Numbered from the stretch's first letter, positions 1 to 8,786 are shown. The stretch: DNA of 64,000 nucleotides from Phytohabitans suffuscus (GCF_011764565.1 NZ_AP022871.1:7812320-7876319), one strand, 5' to 3'. Numbers and translations: made by a program. The notes: a model not told the origin generated them from the letters alone.

Positions 1-342
1 CGCCGGTCGAGGTGGGGGTGGCTGTGCTGGAGCGGCGCGAGGGCGTCCTCGACCCAGGCGATCGCCCGACCCCCGCGCAGGAGCGGGCGTTGCGACCCGT
101 CCGGGGCCGGTCGGTCCGCTGGCGGTTCGAGTGAGAGCCGTAGCGCGGAGCGCAGCTGTGGCTGCCACTGGAGGTTGTACCGGGTGAACGCGGCCATGAA
201 GGCGTCGAGCCGTGCGTGGGGGTCGGCCGGCGCGTCGGGGCCGAGCAGGGTCTGCGGCTGGATCTGCGGCTGGGCGGCCAGCAGCAGGCCGCGCTGGTTG
301 GTGAAGTAGCGGTAGGCGGTGGTGCGGGAGATGCCGGCGCGG
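1..342 (-). pseudogene. TetR-family regulator, 3' fragment
   Basis: The minus strand reads continuously from the window edge as the middle and C-terminal part of a TetR-type repressor. The recognition helix RAGISRTTAYRYF is followed by TNQRGLLLA, and the C-terminal helix with AIAWVEDALAPL is typical of the family. The first roughly 35 residues of the DNA-binding domain are missing: just before the RAGIS motif the frame runs into sequence that codes on the other strand for the end of a cupin protein. The far end leaves the window. Without its first HTH helix the protein should not bind DNA, so I call it a remnant. Confidence 0.7.
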
Positions 343-513
343 GTCGGCGACCGCTCGGTCGACGTCGACCTGCCGGCTGGCGCCGTGCACTGGGTCGGGG
401 CTCAGGAGCACTCCGGGCACAACGTGGGCGACACGCCGACCCACAGCATCTTCGTCGAGCTCAAGGAGCCGGCCCCCGCCACGGGCGGATCCACGGTGCT
501 GGGTCCGCTCTGA
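343..513 (+). pseudogene. Cupin-domain protein, 3' fragment
   Basis: This stretch encodes the C-terminal beta strands of a small single-domain cupin: LPAGAVHWVGAQEHSGHNVG, then THSIFVELKEP and a stop. In intact family members this motif closes the barrel and is preceded by about 60-80 residues. Here the upstream sequence belongs to an opposite-strand TetR gene, so only about 55 residues survive. No ribosome binding site or promoter is visible. It is best read as one side of a deletion or inversion junction near position 343. Confidence 0.6.
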
Positions 514-551
514 CCCGCCGGCGCATGGTCCGGCGGCGAAGGCGGTGACGG

Positions 552-1001
552 TCAGGGGCGGTAGAGGTTGTCCGGCCCGGACAGTGTGCATCCCCAGAGC
601 GTGTTGCTTCCGGCGCGGAAGACGCAGGTGTCGATCCTGACCCTGGTGATCCCGCCCCGGTAGGCGCTCCCGTCGAGGGTGAAGCCGTACACCCGCAGGC
701 CGTTGTTGACGCTGCGGGTCTGGCGGTCGACGCGCAGCCCCCCGACGTACGCCTCGAAGACGACCTGGCTGTAGTAGCCGGCGTTGCCGTGGTCGTCCAC
801 CTCGCCGTTGACCTGGACCGAGCGGTTGAGCCAGGTGATCTGCCCCCAGGCGGAGCCGATGCCCACTGTGGACGGAACCCCCGCGTAGCCGGTGTCGTAG
901 GAGCGGACGGCGGCGTGCGCCGGGCTCGCCGCGGCCAGCAGCGTGGCGACCGCGGTCCCGGCGACGACCGCCAGCCTTCCCATGGTCTTGCGCGTGGGCA
1001 T
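552..1001 (-). CDS. Secreted hypothetical protein (149 aa)
   Basis: The chosen ATG has a GGGAG ribosome binding site about ten bases upstream and gives a Sec signal peptide: basic MPTRKTMGR, a hydrophobic core (LAVVAGTAVATLLAAA) and an AHA-A cleavage motif near residue 30. The mature part, about 115 residues, is rich in Gly, Tyr, Val and Arg and predicted beta, with two cysteines near the C-terminus (TCVF and WGCT) that could form a disulfide. I recognise no family. It is an exported single-gene unit, divergent from the next small secreted protein. Confidence 0.65.
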   Translation of the reverse strand: MPTRKTMGRLAVVAGTAVATLLAAASPAHAAVRSYDTGYAGVPSTVGIGSAWGQITWLNRSVQVNGEVDDHGNAGYYSQVVFEAYVGGLRVDRQTRSVNNGLRVYGFTLDGSAYRGGITRVRIDTCVFRAGSNTLWGCTLSGPDNLYRP

Positions 1002-1274
1002 CCTGCCGGCTCCCTTGCCCGTGGGGGTGGCTGTCTCTGGTACGAGGACGCGACCAACGTACGGGCTCACGAAGGTGTGCGGTGTCGGGTGAACGATCCA
1101 CACGGCGGCGGGATCCGGCCCGCGCCGCGTGATGACGCAGTGATCCGCCGCGTGATCACGCGGTTTGCGGGGTCCCGCGCGAGCGGCGGCGGTGGACCGC
1201 TTGACGCGGCTCCCGGCGATGCGCGGCAATACGTTGCAGCGTCGGCAACGTGCCGTTAGTCAGGGGAGGACACT

Positions 1275-1625
1275 TTGGTCAAAGGCTTGCGCCGGCTCGG
1301 CGTGGTGACCGCGCTGATCGGCATCGCACTGGCTGGCCCGCTGTTCGTCGGGAGCCCGGCCCACGCCAGCGGATGCGGGATCCGCTTCGAGGTCTCCTTC
1401 TACAACCGGGTGCTTGGCGCCTCTCACTTCAGGTACTGCTTCGATCCCGACTCCGTGGTCCCGATGCCCGTCAAGATCGAGCGGCTCGACCGCCCCATCG
1501 GTGGGAACGAAATATGGGTCATCGTCGCGCAGGGCCGTGGCGACGTCAGCTACAACTGCAACAACGACTCCCCTCACACCTTCCGGTTCAACGGCCAACG
1601 TAACGGCGTCTACGCCTGTGACTGA
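1275..1625 (+). CDS. Secreted hypothetical protein (116 aa)
   Basis: The start is a TTG placed four bases after a strong GGGGAGGA, which fixes it. Residues 1-31 are a Sec signal peptide ending in SPAHA. The mature domain of about 85 residues contains four cysteines (SGCGI, RYCFD, YNCNN, YACD), suggesting two disulfides, and ends with the last Cys one residue from the C-terminus. No family was recognised. It precedes the lysyl-oxidase-like gene by 93 bases on the same strand, but nothing ties the two functionally. Confidence 0.7.
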   Translation: MVKGLRRLGVVTALIGIALAGPLFVGSPAHASGCGIRFEVSFYNRVLGASHFRYCFDPDSVVPMPVKIERLDRPIGGNEIWVIVAQGRGDVSYNCNNDSPHTFRFNGQRNGVYACD

Positions 1626-1718
1626 GCCCCCGGCGGCGCGGTGGTCGAGCCGGCAGGGCACCGACCACCGGCCGTGCCGGCGCGTCCGCGGGTCCGGTCT
1701 CCAACTCCGGGAAGTGTG

Positions 1719-3185
1719 ATGGCTGGAAGAGCTCACCGCCGGTCCGCCCTCCTCGCCGCCGCTGTGGCGGTCCTGGCATTCGTCCCGGAGTCGACGGCGG
1801 TCGCCGCGGCGCCGGAGCCACCGTCGCGGCTGGTCGCCAGCGGTGCGGTGACCGTCGAGCGGCCGGCGGGCGGGGCGGTCAGGCTGGACACGGGGACGCA
1901 CGTGGTGGCCGGTAACGCCCCGTTCGAGGTGCGGGCGACGCGGGCCAGCTACGCCGAGCCGATCGTCGCCCGGCAGCTCGTCCGGGTGGGCGGCAGGCGA
2001 CGGGAGGTCACGCTCCCGCCGGGCCTGGTGACCGACTTCGGCGGCCTGACCGCGTTCACCCACCTGTCGCTGAGGGACGCGGCGGGCAACGCGGTGGCCG
2101 AGCTCGACGAGACCTTCTGCCCCAACGGCGACGCGGTGCGGACCCGCCCGGACGCCCCGGCCACGTCGCCCTATCCCAGGCGCTGCGCGTCGTTCGCGCC
2201 CTTCGCGCTGGGCGCGGTGTGGGGGATCCAGGCCGGCTGGAGCGTGCGGACGTCCCCGCCGCCGTGGGCCGCCACACCTCTGTTTATCGAAGACGGCACC
2301 TACACGGCGGTGGTCTCGGTCAACCAGCCGTACCGTGACCTGTTCGGTTTCCCGCCGGGCCAATCGTCGGCGACGGTCCAGGTGACGGTGCGGACGGTCA
2401 CCCCGCTCGGCGTGACGGCGGCGCCGCACTCCCACTCCCACGCAGACAACTCGCTGACGCCGGCCACGGGACGGCCGGCCGGCGCGCGCGGCGTCCCCGC
2501 CGGGCCGAGGCCGGACCTCAGGGCGCTGCCCGCGTTCTCGATCTACCCCAGCTACGACGAGGCCGGAAACCGTGACCACGTGGCCTTCGCGGCGACCGTC
2601 TGGGTCGCCGGCACCGCGCCGCTGGTCGTGGAGGCGTTCCGCCGTCCCGACCAGGACGTGATGGACGCGTACCAGTACTTCTACGACACCCGCGGCAGGC
2701 AGGTCGGGTCCGCGCCGGTCGGCACCATGCGATGGGACCCGCGCGACGGCCACCACCACTGGCACTTCACCGACTTCGCCCAGTACCGGCTGCTCGACGC
2801 GGACAAGAAGGTGGCCGTGCGCAGCGGCAAGGAAGCCTTCTGCCTGGCCAACACCGACGCGATCGACTACACGCTGCCGCACGCCAACTGGCAGCCGGTG
2901 AACACCGACCTGAGCACCTGGTGCGGCAACGCGTCCGCGCTCGCGGTCCGGCAGGCGCTCGACGTCGGCAACGGCGACACCTACCACCAGGACCTGCCGG
3001 GTCAGAGCTTCGACATCACCGACCTGCCCAACGGCACCTACCACATCGAGATCGTGGCCAACCCGAACCACGCGCTGCACGAGCGGACCACCGCCAACAA
3101 CACCGCGCTGCGCGAGATCGTCATCGGCGGCACACCGGGAGACCGGACCGTGGAGGTGCCTCCACTCGGGCTGGTCGACGCGTGA
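1719..3185 (+). CDS. Secreted lysyl oxidase-like copper protein
   Basis: The 488-residue protein begins with a signal peptide (MAGRAHRRSALLAAAVAVLAF, cleavage around VAAA-P). About 200 residues of beta-rich sequence precede a lysyl-oxidase-type catalytic domain (roughly residues 270-480). Its hallmark is the His cluster GHHHWHFTDFAQYRLLD starting near residue 344, equivalent to the copper-binding talon of lysyl oxidases, followed by conserved GKEAFCL, YHQDLPGQSFDITDLPNGTY and NPNHALHE segments. These enzymes oxidatively deaminate lysine side chains; many actinobacteria encode secreted versions with unknown targets. A short PHSHSHADN segment near residue 240 may also bind metal. The ATG at 1719 is preferred because it starts the signal peptide. 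Confidence 0.85.
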   Translation: MAGRAHRRSALLAAAVAVLAFVPESTAVAAAPEPPSRLVASGAVTVERPAGGAVRLDTGTHVVAGNAPFEVRATRASYAEPIVARQLVRVGGRRREVTLPPGLVTDFGGLTAFTHLSLRDAAGNAVAELDETFCPNGDAVRTRPDAPATSPYPRRCASFAPFALGAVWGIQAGWSVRTSPPPWAATPLFIEDGTYTAVVSVNQPYRDLFGFPPGQSSATVQVTVRTVTPLGVTAAPHSHSHADNSLTPATGRPAGARGVPAGPRPDLRALPAFSIYPSYDEAGNRDHVAFAATVWVAGTAPLVVEAFRRPDQDVMDAYQYFYDTRGRQVGSAPVGTMRWDPRDGHHHWHFTDFAQYRLLDADKKVAVRSGKEAFCLANTDAIDYTLPHANWQPVNTDLSTWCGNASALAVRQALDVGNGDTYHQDLPGQSFDITDLPNGTYHIEIVANPNHALHERTTANNTALREIVIGGTPGDRTVEVPPLGLVDA

Positions 3186-3213
3186 CACCACCACGGCCGC
3201 CGCACGAGCCGCG

Positions 3214-3942
3214 TCACGCGCGCCGGGTCATCACGTGGTAGGTGACCACGAGGCCGGCGGCGGACCAGAGCGCGAGCACCGCGAACGGTAGGACCGAGAC
3301 GCCGCCGGCCGGCACGTCGACCGTCTCCCGGATCGACTGCGCCATGTACGTGAACGGCAGCCACTCGTGGGCGGCGGCGAGCCACCGTGGCAGCCGGTCG
3401 GCCGGGTAGTTGACCGGGGCGAACATCAGCGCGACGAAGAGGATCAGCTGGGTGAGGGCGAGGGCGACCTCCGGCCTGGCGGCGTACGCGACGCCGTACC
3501 CGATCGCCGTCGAGCAGAGGGCGACCAGGAGCACGGCCGGGACGACGAGTGGGCTGAGCGTGAAGTGGAGGTCGAACCGCAGGACCGCGACACCCAGCGC
3601 GGCGGCCAGTCCGGGCAGCGTCAGAGCGACCCAGACGCTGGCGTCCGCGGCGAGGATCGCGAGCCGGGGGACCGGCAGCACCCGCTGATGGTCGAAGGCG
3701 CCGCTGAGCTTCTGCTGGGCGACGAGCTGGGGCGCGGCGACCATGCCGACCGTGATGAGGCCGATGGTCAGCGCGCCGGTGGAGAGGTAGAGCGCGGTGC
3801 CGGCGTCGGCCTCGGGCACCAGGAAGGAGAAGCCGATCACGATGCCGATACCGATGAGGGTCTGGAGAAGCAGCAGCAGCGGCAGCGTCGACCGCAGCCG
3901 CAGCAGGGTCCACTTCACGAGCAGCGCGTAGCTACGCAGCAC
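3214..3942 (-). CDS. ABC-2 type transporter permease
   Basis: A 242-residue integral membrane protein with six predicted hydrophobic segments, in the ABC-2 (DrrB/NodJ-like) permease fold used by drug and polysaccharide exporters. It starts inside the last codons of the preceding ATPase gene (11-base overlap), so the two are translationally coupled and should form one exporter. The substrate cannot be read from sequence. It converges with the lysyl-oxidase gene; only 28 bases separate the stops. Confidence 0.85.
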   Translation of the reverse strand: MLRSYALLVKWTLLRLRSTLPLLLLLQTLIGIGIVIGFSFLVPEADAGTALYLSTGALTIGLITVGMVAAPQLVAQQKLSGAFDHQRVLPVPRLAILAADASVWVALTLPGLAAALGVAVLRFDLHFTLSPLVVPAVLLVALCSTAIGYGVAYAARPEVALALTQLILFVALMFAPVNYPADRLPRWLAAAHEWLPFTYMAQSIRETVDVPAGGVSVLPFAVLALWSAAGLVVTYHVMTRRA

Positions 3943-4879
3943 GGTCCGCCTCCGTCCGGCCGCCGAGCAGTCCGATGTAGACGTCTTCGAGGCTGGCCGG
4001 GTTGACCGCGAACTCGTCCACCGTCCCGGCCGCGCGCTCGCGTTGCGCCCAGCCGATCGCCGCGGCGGCCTCGGACGCGTCGATGGTCACCACGACCCGG
4101 CGGCCCGACACCGCGGGCGGACCGCCGGCCGTGAACGGCGGTGACAGCCGCTCGGCCACCGCGTCGCTCATGGCGTGCAGCTCCAGCCGCAGCCGGCTGT
4201 CGTGGCTGCCGCGCAGCTCCGCCGGCGTACCGTCGGACACGACGCGTCCATTGTGGAGGATGACGATCCGGTCGACGGCGCGCTCGGCCTCCACGACCCC
4301 GTGGGTGACCAGCAGTACGGCGGCGCCGGCGTCGGCCACCGCGCGGATCTGCCGCCACAGCAGCCGCCGCCGCACCGGGTCGACGTCGTTGGTCGGCTCG
4401 TCGAGCATCAGTATCCGGCCGGGCTCGGCGGCGGCCAGGCAGAACGCGGTGAGCCGCCGCACGCCGCCGGAGAGCCGCTCGCCCCTGGTGGCGGCCCACG
4501 GCTCGAGGTCGAGGCCGGCGAGCAGCTCGGCGGTGCGTTGCCGTGCCCGGCGCCGGCTCGCTCCCCTGATGCGGGCGATCAGCTCGATCGCCTGGCGGGG
4601 TGTGACGCCGTCGAGCGGCGCGTGCGACTGCGGCTGCAGCGAGCAGGCCCGGCGGGCGTGTGCGGGGTTCGCCACGACGTCCGTGCCGTCGATGGCGATG
4701 GCGCCCGAGGTCGGCCGGGTCAGCCCGACGATCTGGTTGAGCAGGGTGGTCTTGCCCGCGCCGTTGTGGCCGAGGACGCCGACGACGTCACCGGCGGCCA
4801 CGTCGAGGCTGACGCCGTCGTTGGCCAGGACCCCGCCGCGGTACCGCTTCGTGACGCTCTCGACGCGCAGCACGGTCAT
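3932..4879 (-). CDS. ABC transporter ATP-binding protein (exporter)
   Basis: A 315-residue nucleotide-binding protein of the DrrA/CcmA exporter type. Visible motifs are Walker A GHNGAGKTT, a Q-loop (SLQPQS), a signature LSGGVRR and Walker B ILMLDEPTNDVDP followed by the switch His in LLVTHG. About 80 C-terminal residues after the ATPase core form the regulatory tail common in DrrA-like proteins. It sits between an RHH regulator (7-base gap) and its permease (overlap), an obvious three-gene operon. Confidence 0.9.
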   Translation of the reverse strand: MTVLRVESVTKRYRGGVLANDGVSLDVAAGDVVGVLGHNGAGKTTLLNQIVGLTRPTSGAIAIDGTDVVANPAHARRACSLQPQSHAPLDGVTPRQAIELIARIRGASRRRARQRTAELLAGLDLEPWAATRGERLSGGVRRLTAFCLAAAEPGRILMLDEPTNDVDPVRRRLLWRQIRAVADAGAAVLLVTHGVVEAERAVDRIVILHNGRVVSDGTPAELRGSHDSRLRLELHAMSDAVAERLSPPFTAGGPPAVSGRRVVVTIDASEAAAAIGWAQRERAAGTVDEFAVNPASLEDVYIGLLGGRTEADRAA

Positions 4880-4886
4880 GGCGCGG

Positions 4887-5273
4887 TCACCGCATGCGGT
4901 CGGCCAACGCGTCCTTCACGGCTCGGCTGGCCCGGAAGACCCCGATGATCCGCACCGACGAGATGACCTCGCGGGCCAGCTCCGGGGTCACGTCGTTCGC
5001 CAGCGAGAAGAGGCCGGTCAGCGAGATCGACAGCGACTCGCCGGCGGCCTTCAGCTCCTCCAGCTCCGCGCGGGTGTAGTGGATCACCCCGACGGCCAGC
5101 TCCCAGCGGCGGACGCTGCTCTTCACCTCGTCCTCGTGCCGGTCGAGCTGGTTGCGGATCGCCGTGCGGATGAAGTCGGTCCGGTTGGCGTAGAAGCCCT
5201 CTGACACCAGCAGGTCGACCTTGCCCAGGTCCACCACGTTCATGTTGATGGTGATCTTCTCGGGCTCCGGCAT
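4887..5273 (-). CDS. Ribbon-helix-helix (CopG-like) regulator
   Basis: A 128-residue protein whose N-terminus (KITINMNVVDLGKVDLLVSEGFYANRTDFIRTAIRNQL, residues about 6-44) has the beta-strand plus two-helix pattern of ribbon-helix-helix DNA-binding proteins, with the FYANRTDFIRTAIR helix being diagnostic. The remaining 80 residues are helical and could dimerise or sense a ligand. Being first in the operon with the ABC exporter, it is probably its autorepressor. A short palindrome about 55 bases upstream is a candidate operator. Confidence 0.7.
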   Translation of the reverse strand: MPEPEKITINMNVVDLGKVDLLVSEGFYANRTDFIRTAIRNQLDRHEDEVKSSVRRWELAVGVIHYTRAELEELKAAGESLSISLTGLFSLANDVTPELAREVISSVRIIGVFRASRAVKDALADRMR

Positions 5274-5327
5274 GCCGGAGATCGTACCAGCATCGCATCC
5301 GTGCGCCTTCCCTCTACCATCTGCTCA

Positions 5328-5343
5328 CCATCCATGTGGATGG
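5328..5343. promoter_or_regulatory. Candidate operator of the RHH/ABC operon
   Basis: CCATCC and GGATGG form a perfect six-base inverted repeat around ATGT, 55 bases upstream of the regulator's start codon. RHH proteins bind short palindromes of this size. No second copy was found, so the assignment is tentative. Confidence 0.35.
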
Positions 5344-5534
5344 CGTCGAGCATAGGTCCGGCGCTCCGGCGGAGTCAATGTCCGGTCGACACACCTGGTG
5401 AGCGCCGGCGCCGATGGCGCCCGCCGGCACCACCCGCCCGGGGTGAGGCCGGATTTCAGACCGCCGGTCGCTACGCGGCTTCAATCCGGTCAGGGCGGGA
5501 AAGCAGCGGAGGACGGCTTCGAGGGGAGACGGCG

Positions 5535-5984
5535 ATGCCGAAGAAAACGAGGATCATCAAGACGTCGCCGGAGCGCGTGTTCGCGGTGCTGGCTGACGGA
5601 TGGAGCTACGCCAGCTGGGTCGTCGGTGCGTCCCACGTCCGCGACGTCGACGACGGCTGGCCGGCCGCGGGGACCCGGATCCACCACCAGGTGGGGCCGT
5701 GGCCGCTGCACATCAAGGACCTGACCTCGGTGTACGCGGTTGTTCCCGACCGGATGCTGGAGCTCAACGCCCGGGCGTGGCCTCTCGGTGTGGCGAGGGT
5801 CCGGCTGGACCTCGTACCGGTCGACGCGGCGACCCGGGTGACGTTGACGTACGAGCTGGTCGCCGGTGTGGGCCGTTTCGTGCCGCGCTCGGTGCAGTCC
5901 GCCCTGCTGGGCCCCCGCAGCATCGAGATGCTCCGGCGGATCGACGACATCGCGGTACGGCGGCGCCTGGCCGCCGTCGGCTGA
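5535..5984 (+). CDS. SRPBCC family protein
   Basis: A 149-residue START/Bet v 1-like (polyketide cyclase/dehydrase type) protein. It opens with the usual first strand and helix of the fold (RIIKTSPERVFAVLADGWSYASWVVGA) and ends in a long helix (RSIEMLRRIDDIAVRRRL). GAGGGGAGA lies five bases before the ATG. The family binds hydrophobic small molecules; no ligand or partner can be deduced. A GC-rich hairpin lies about 105-130 bases upstream (5404-5428). It appears monocistronic. Confidence 0.75.
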   Translation: MPKKTRIIKTSPERVFAVLADGWSYASWVVGASHVRDVDDGWPAAGTRIHHQVGPWPLHIKDLTSVYAVVPDRMLELNARAWPLGVARVRLDLVPVDAATRVTLTYELVAGVGRFVPRSVQSALLGPRSIEMLRRIDDIAVRRRLAAVG

Positions 5985-6135
5985 CACCGATCTGGTCGCC
6001 CGCGCACGGCCTACGACGCCGGAATCGACCGGCGGAGTAGTCGTTTTCGGGGATCCATGGCTCCATGCCGGAGCTGGGCCGCGTGGAGCTACGGCAGCGC
6101 CCGAAACCTGCGCGACACATCTTGACGAGTGTCAC

Positions 6136-6149
6136 TGTTATCGTTCACA
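6136..6149. promoter_or_regulatory. LacI-type operator copy 1
   Basis: TGTTATCGTTCACA has the TGTTA-n-CG-n-TnACA layout of LacI/GalR-family operators that precede sugar-utilisation genes in actinobacteria. It is extended outward by AC and GT (ACTGT...ACAGT, 6134-6151) and is matched by a second copy about 107 bases downstream. It lies near a TTGACG at 6122, where a repressor could block RNA polymerase. Confidence 0.5.
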
Positions 6150-6242
6150 GTCCTTGTGCGGGGCTGCGAAGCTGCCCCGCGTGGCCAGCGTCATGGCCGA
6201 ACAGTCGTGCACAGATTGCTGTCCGGTGGCGGCGTCCGCCCT

Positions 6243-6256
6243 TGTTAACGCTAACA
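6243..6256. promoter_or_regulatory. LacI-type operator copy 2
   Basis: TGTTAACGCTAACA is a near-perfect palindrome with TGTTA/TAACA arms around ACGC. It is the better of the two copies and lies 127 bases before the GH127 start codon. Paired operators suggest looping repression by a LacI-family regulator encoded elsewhere. Confidence 0.55.
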
Positions 6257-6382
6257 GTGCGGCCGGCCCGCTCGACGCGGCATGCCCGAAGGGCGGGCCG
6301 GACGGCCCGGCAACGGTTCGAACGCGCACCCCACCACACCTGAAACGGCGACAGCCACCACACCACTGAAAGGCGGCACCTC

Positions 6383-8719
6383 ATGCCTTCCCACCCTCTG
6401 AGCCGGCGCCGTCTCATGCAGGCCGCCGCCGGCAGTGCGCTCGTGTCGGCGACCGGCGTCCAGCTCGCCGGCGCGCGTCCGGCCTCGGCCGCGGAGCTAC
6501 CGCCGGCCCGTGCGGACCTCGGCGTGTCGGCGTACCCGTTCGCGCTGGGCCAGGTCCGGCTCAGCTCCGGCCGGTTCCTGGACAACCAGACCCGTACGCT
6601 CAACTACCTGCGGTTCGTGGACGTGGACCGGCTGCTCTACAACTTCCGGGCCAACCACCGGCTCTCCACCAACGGCGCGGCGTCCAACGGCGGGTGGGAC
6701 GCTCCGACGTTTCCGTTCCGCACCCACATGCAGGGGCACTTCCTGACCGCCTGGGCGCAGGCGTGGGCGGTGCTGGGCGACACCACCTGCCGGGACAAGG
6801 CGAACTACATGGTGGCCGAGCTGGCCAGGTGCCAGGCCAACAACGGGACCGCCGGGTTCGGCGCCGGCTACCTGTCCGGCTTTGCGGAGTCCGACTTCAC
6901 CGCCCTGGAGGCGCGCACCCTCAGCAACGGCAACGTCCCGTACTACTGCGTCCACAAGACCTTGCAGGGCCTGCTGGACGCGTGGCGGTACATCGGCGAC
7001 ACCCAGGCCCGCACCGTGCTGCTCGCGCTGGCCGGGTGGGTGGACACCCGAACCTCGCGGTTGAGCGGCAGCCAGATGCAGGCCATGCTGGGCACCGAGT
7101 TCGGCGGCATGAACCAGGTGCTGGCCGACATCTACCAGCAGACCGGTGACGGCCGGTGGCTGACCGTCGCGCAGCGGTTCGACCACGCCACGGTGTTCAA
7201 CCCGCTCGCGTCCAACCAGGACCAGCTCAACGGGCTGCACGCGAACACGCAGGTGCCCAAGTGGATCGGCGCCGCCCGGGAGTACAAGGCGACCGGCACG
7301 ACCCGCTACCGCGACATCGCCACCAACGCCTGGAACATCACGGTCGGCGCGCACACGTACGTGATCGGCGGCAACAGCCAGGCCGAGCACTTCCGCCCGC
7401 CGAACGCGATCGCCGGCTACCTCAGCACCGACACGTGCGAGCAGTGCAACACGTACAACATGCTGAAGCTGACCCGGGAGCTGTGGCTGGTCGACCCGGG
7501 CCGGGCGGCGTACTTCGACTACTACGAGCGGGCGCTGCTCAACCACCTGATCGGCGCGCAGAACCCGGCCGACAGCCGCGGCCACGTCACCTACTTCACG
7601 CCGCTGAACCCGGGCGGTCGCCGGGGTGTGGGCCCGGCGTGGGGCGGCGGCACGTGGAGCACCGACTACTCGTCGTTCTGGTGCTGCCAGGGCACCGGCA
7701 TCGAGACCAACACCAAGCTGATGGACTCCATCTACTTCCACAACGGCACCACGCTGACGGTGAACCTGTTCGTGCCGTCGGTGCTGGACTGGACGCAGCG
7801 GGGGATCACCGTCACGCAGAGCACCGCCTACCCGGCCAGCGACACCACGACGCTGACCCTCTCCGGCGCGGTGAACGGCTCGTGGAGCGTCCGGGTCCGC
7901 ATACCGGCCTGGACCAGCGGCGCGACCATCAGCGTCAACGGGCAGGCGCAGAGCGTCTCGACGGCACCGGGCAGCTACGCCACCGTCACCCGGAACTGGG
8001 CAGCGGGTGACACGATCACCGTACGCCTGCCGATGCGGGTCGTCATGCGGGCCGCCAACGACAACACCAACGTCCAGGCCGTCACGTACGGGCCGGTCGT
8101 GCTCTGCGGCAACTACGGCAACTCCTCACTCGGCGCCCTGCCGTCGCTGAACACCTCGACGATCACCCGGACCAGCACCAGCACGCTCGCGTTCACCGCG
8201 ACCGCCAACGGCGCCACCGTCAACCTCGGCCCGTTCCACGACGCGCACGGCTTCAACTACACCGTCTACTGGAACACCGGATCAGGCGGCACGGGCGGCG
8301 GCACCTACAAGCTGACCAACGCGGCCACCGGCCTGGTCCTGGGCGTGCAGAACATGTCCACCGCGGACGGTGGGCTCGCGGTCATGTGGGGCGACACCGG
8401 CACCGCCGACCACAACTGGGTGATGGTCGCCGACGGCAACGCCGTCCGGTTCCGCAACGTCCACAGTGGAAAGGTCCTCGGCGTGGAGAACATGTCCACC
8501 GCCGACAACGCCCGCGTGCTGCAGTGGGCGGACAACGGCACCGCCGACCACCGCTGGACCCTGGTCGACAACGGCGACGGCACCTACAGGATCCGCAACG
8601 CCAACAGCGGCAAGCTCCTCGGCGTCCTCAACGGCGGCACCGCCTGGGGCACCCAGGCCGTCCAGGACCCCGACAACGGCAGCGCCGACAACCGCTGGCG
8701 CCTGGTCCGGGTCGCCTGA
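6383..8719 (+). CDS. Secreted beta-L-arabinofuranosidase (GH127/GH146-like) with ricin-type lectin domain
   Basis: The 778-residue protein starts with a Tat signal (SRRRLMQ, then a hydrophobic stretch to about residue 38). Residues 50-640 form the (alpha/alpha)6 barrel plus beta domain of former DUF1680. The zinc-thiolate site known from GH127 is visible: Glu353 and Cys355 in CEQC, and Cys434-Cys435 in WCCQGTG, of which the first matches the nucleophilic Cys of the Bifidobacterium enzyme. Glu335 in QAEHF is a candidate acid/base. Residues about 645-778 carry a ricin-B/CBM13-like domain with repeated GKxLGVxN and NRW motifs. It should release L-arabinofuranose from plant glycans outside the cell. 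Upstream palindromes suggest LacI-type control. Confidence 0.88.
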   Translation: MPSHPLSRRRLMQAAAGSALVSATGVQLAGARPASAAELPPARADLGVSAYPFALGQVRLSSGRFLDNQTRTLNYLRFVDVDRLLYNFRANHRLSTNGAASNGGWDAPTFPFRTHMQGHFLTAWAQAWAVLGDTTCRDKANYMVAELARCQANNGTAGFGAGYLSGFAESDFTALEARTLSNGNVPYYCVHKTLQGLLDAWRYIGDTQARTVLLALAGWVDTRTSRLSGSQMQAMLGTEFGGMNQVLADIYQQTGDGRWLTVAQRFDHATVFNPLASNQDQLNGLHANTQVPKWIGAAREYKATGTTRYRDIATNAWNITVGAHTYVIGGNSQAEHFRPPNAIAGYLSTDTCEQCNTYNMLKLTRELWLVDPGRAAYFDYYERALLNHLIGAQNPADSRGHVTYFTPLNPGGRRGVGPAWGGGTWSTDYSSFWCCQGTGIETNTKLMDSIYFHNGTTLTVNLFVPSVLDWTQRGITVTQSTAYPASDTTTLTLSGAVNGSWSVRVRIPAWTSGATISVNGQAQSVSTAPGSYATVTRNWAAGDTITVRLPMRVVMRAANDNTNVQAVTYGPVVLCGNYGNSSLGALPSLNTSTITRTSTSTLAFTATANGATVNLGPFHDAHGFNYTVYWNTGSGGTGGGTYKLTNAATGLVLGVQNMSTADGGLAVMWGDTGTADHNWVMVADGNAVRFRNVHSGKVLGVENMSTADNARVLQWADNGTADHRWTLVDNGDGTYRIRNANSGKLLGVLNGGTAWGTQAVQDPDNGSADNRWRLVRVA

Positions 8720-8786
8720 CGCCTCCGGACGCACCGGCATCGCCGCCCGGGTCGCCTCCGGCGGCCCCGGCGGACAGCTCCCGCGC

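Larger units (their letters stand above)
5985..6382. other. Regulatory intergenic region before the GH127 gene
   Basis: No coding sequence is supported in these 398 bases. They hold two LacI-type palindromes (annotated separately), a TTGACG at 6122 that could be a -35 element, and a GC-rich hairpin between them (6158-6180, arms GCGGGGC/GCCCCGC). The hairpin lacks a T-tract, so it may be a leader structure rather than a terminator. The arrangement suggests substrate-controlled expression of the downstream arabinofuranosidase. Confidence 0.5.

Noticed and set aside
1260..3194. Long open frame on the minus strand opposite the lysyl-oxidase gene (and many others like it, for example 50022-52601)
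   Set aside because: Arg/Gly/Pro/His-rich translations without domains, antiphase to genes with clear families; typical of non-stop frames in high-GC DNA.
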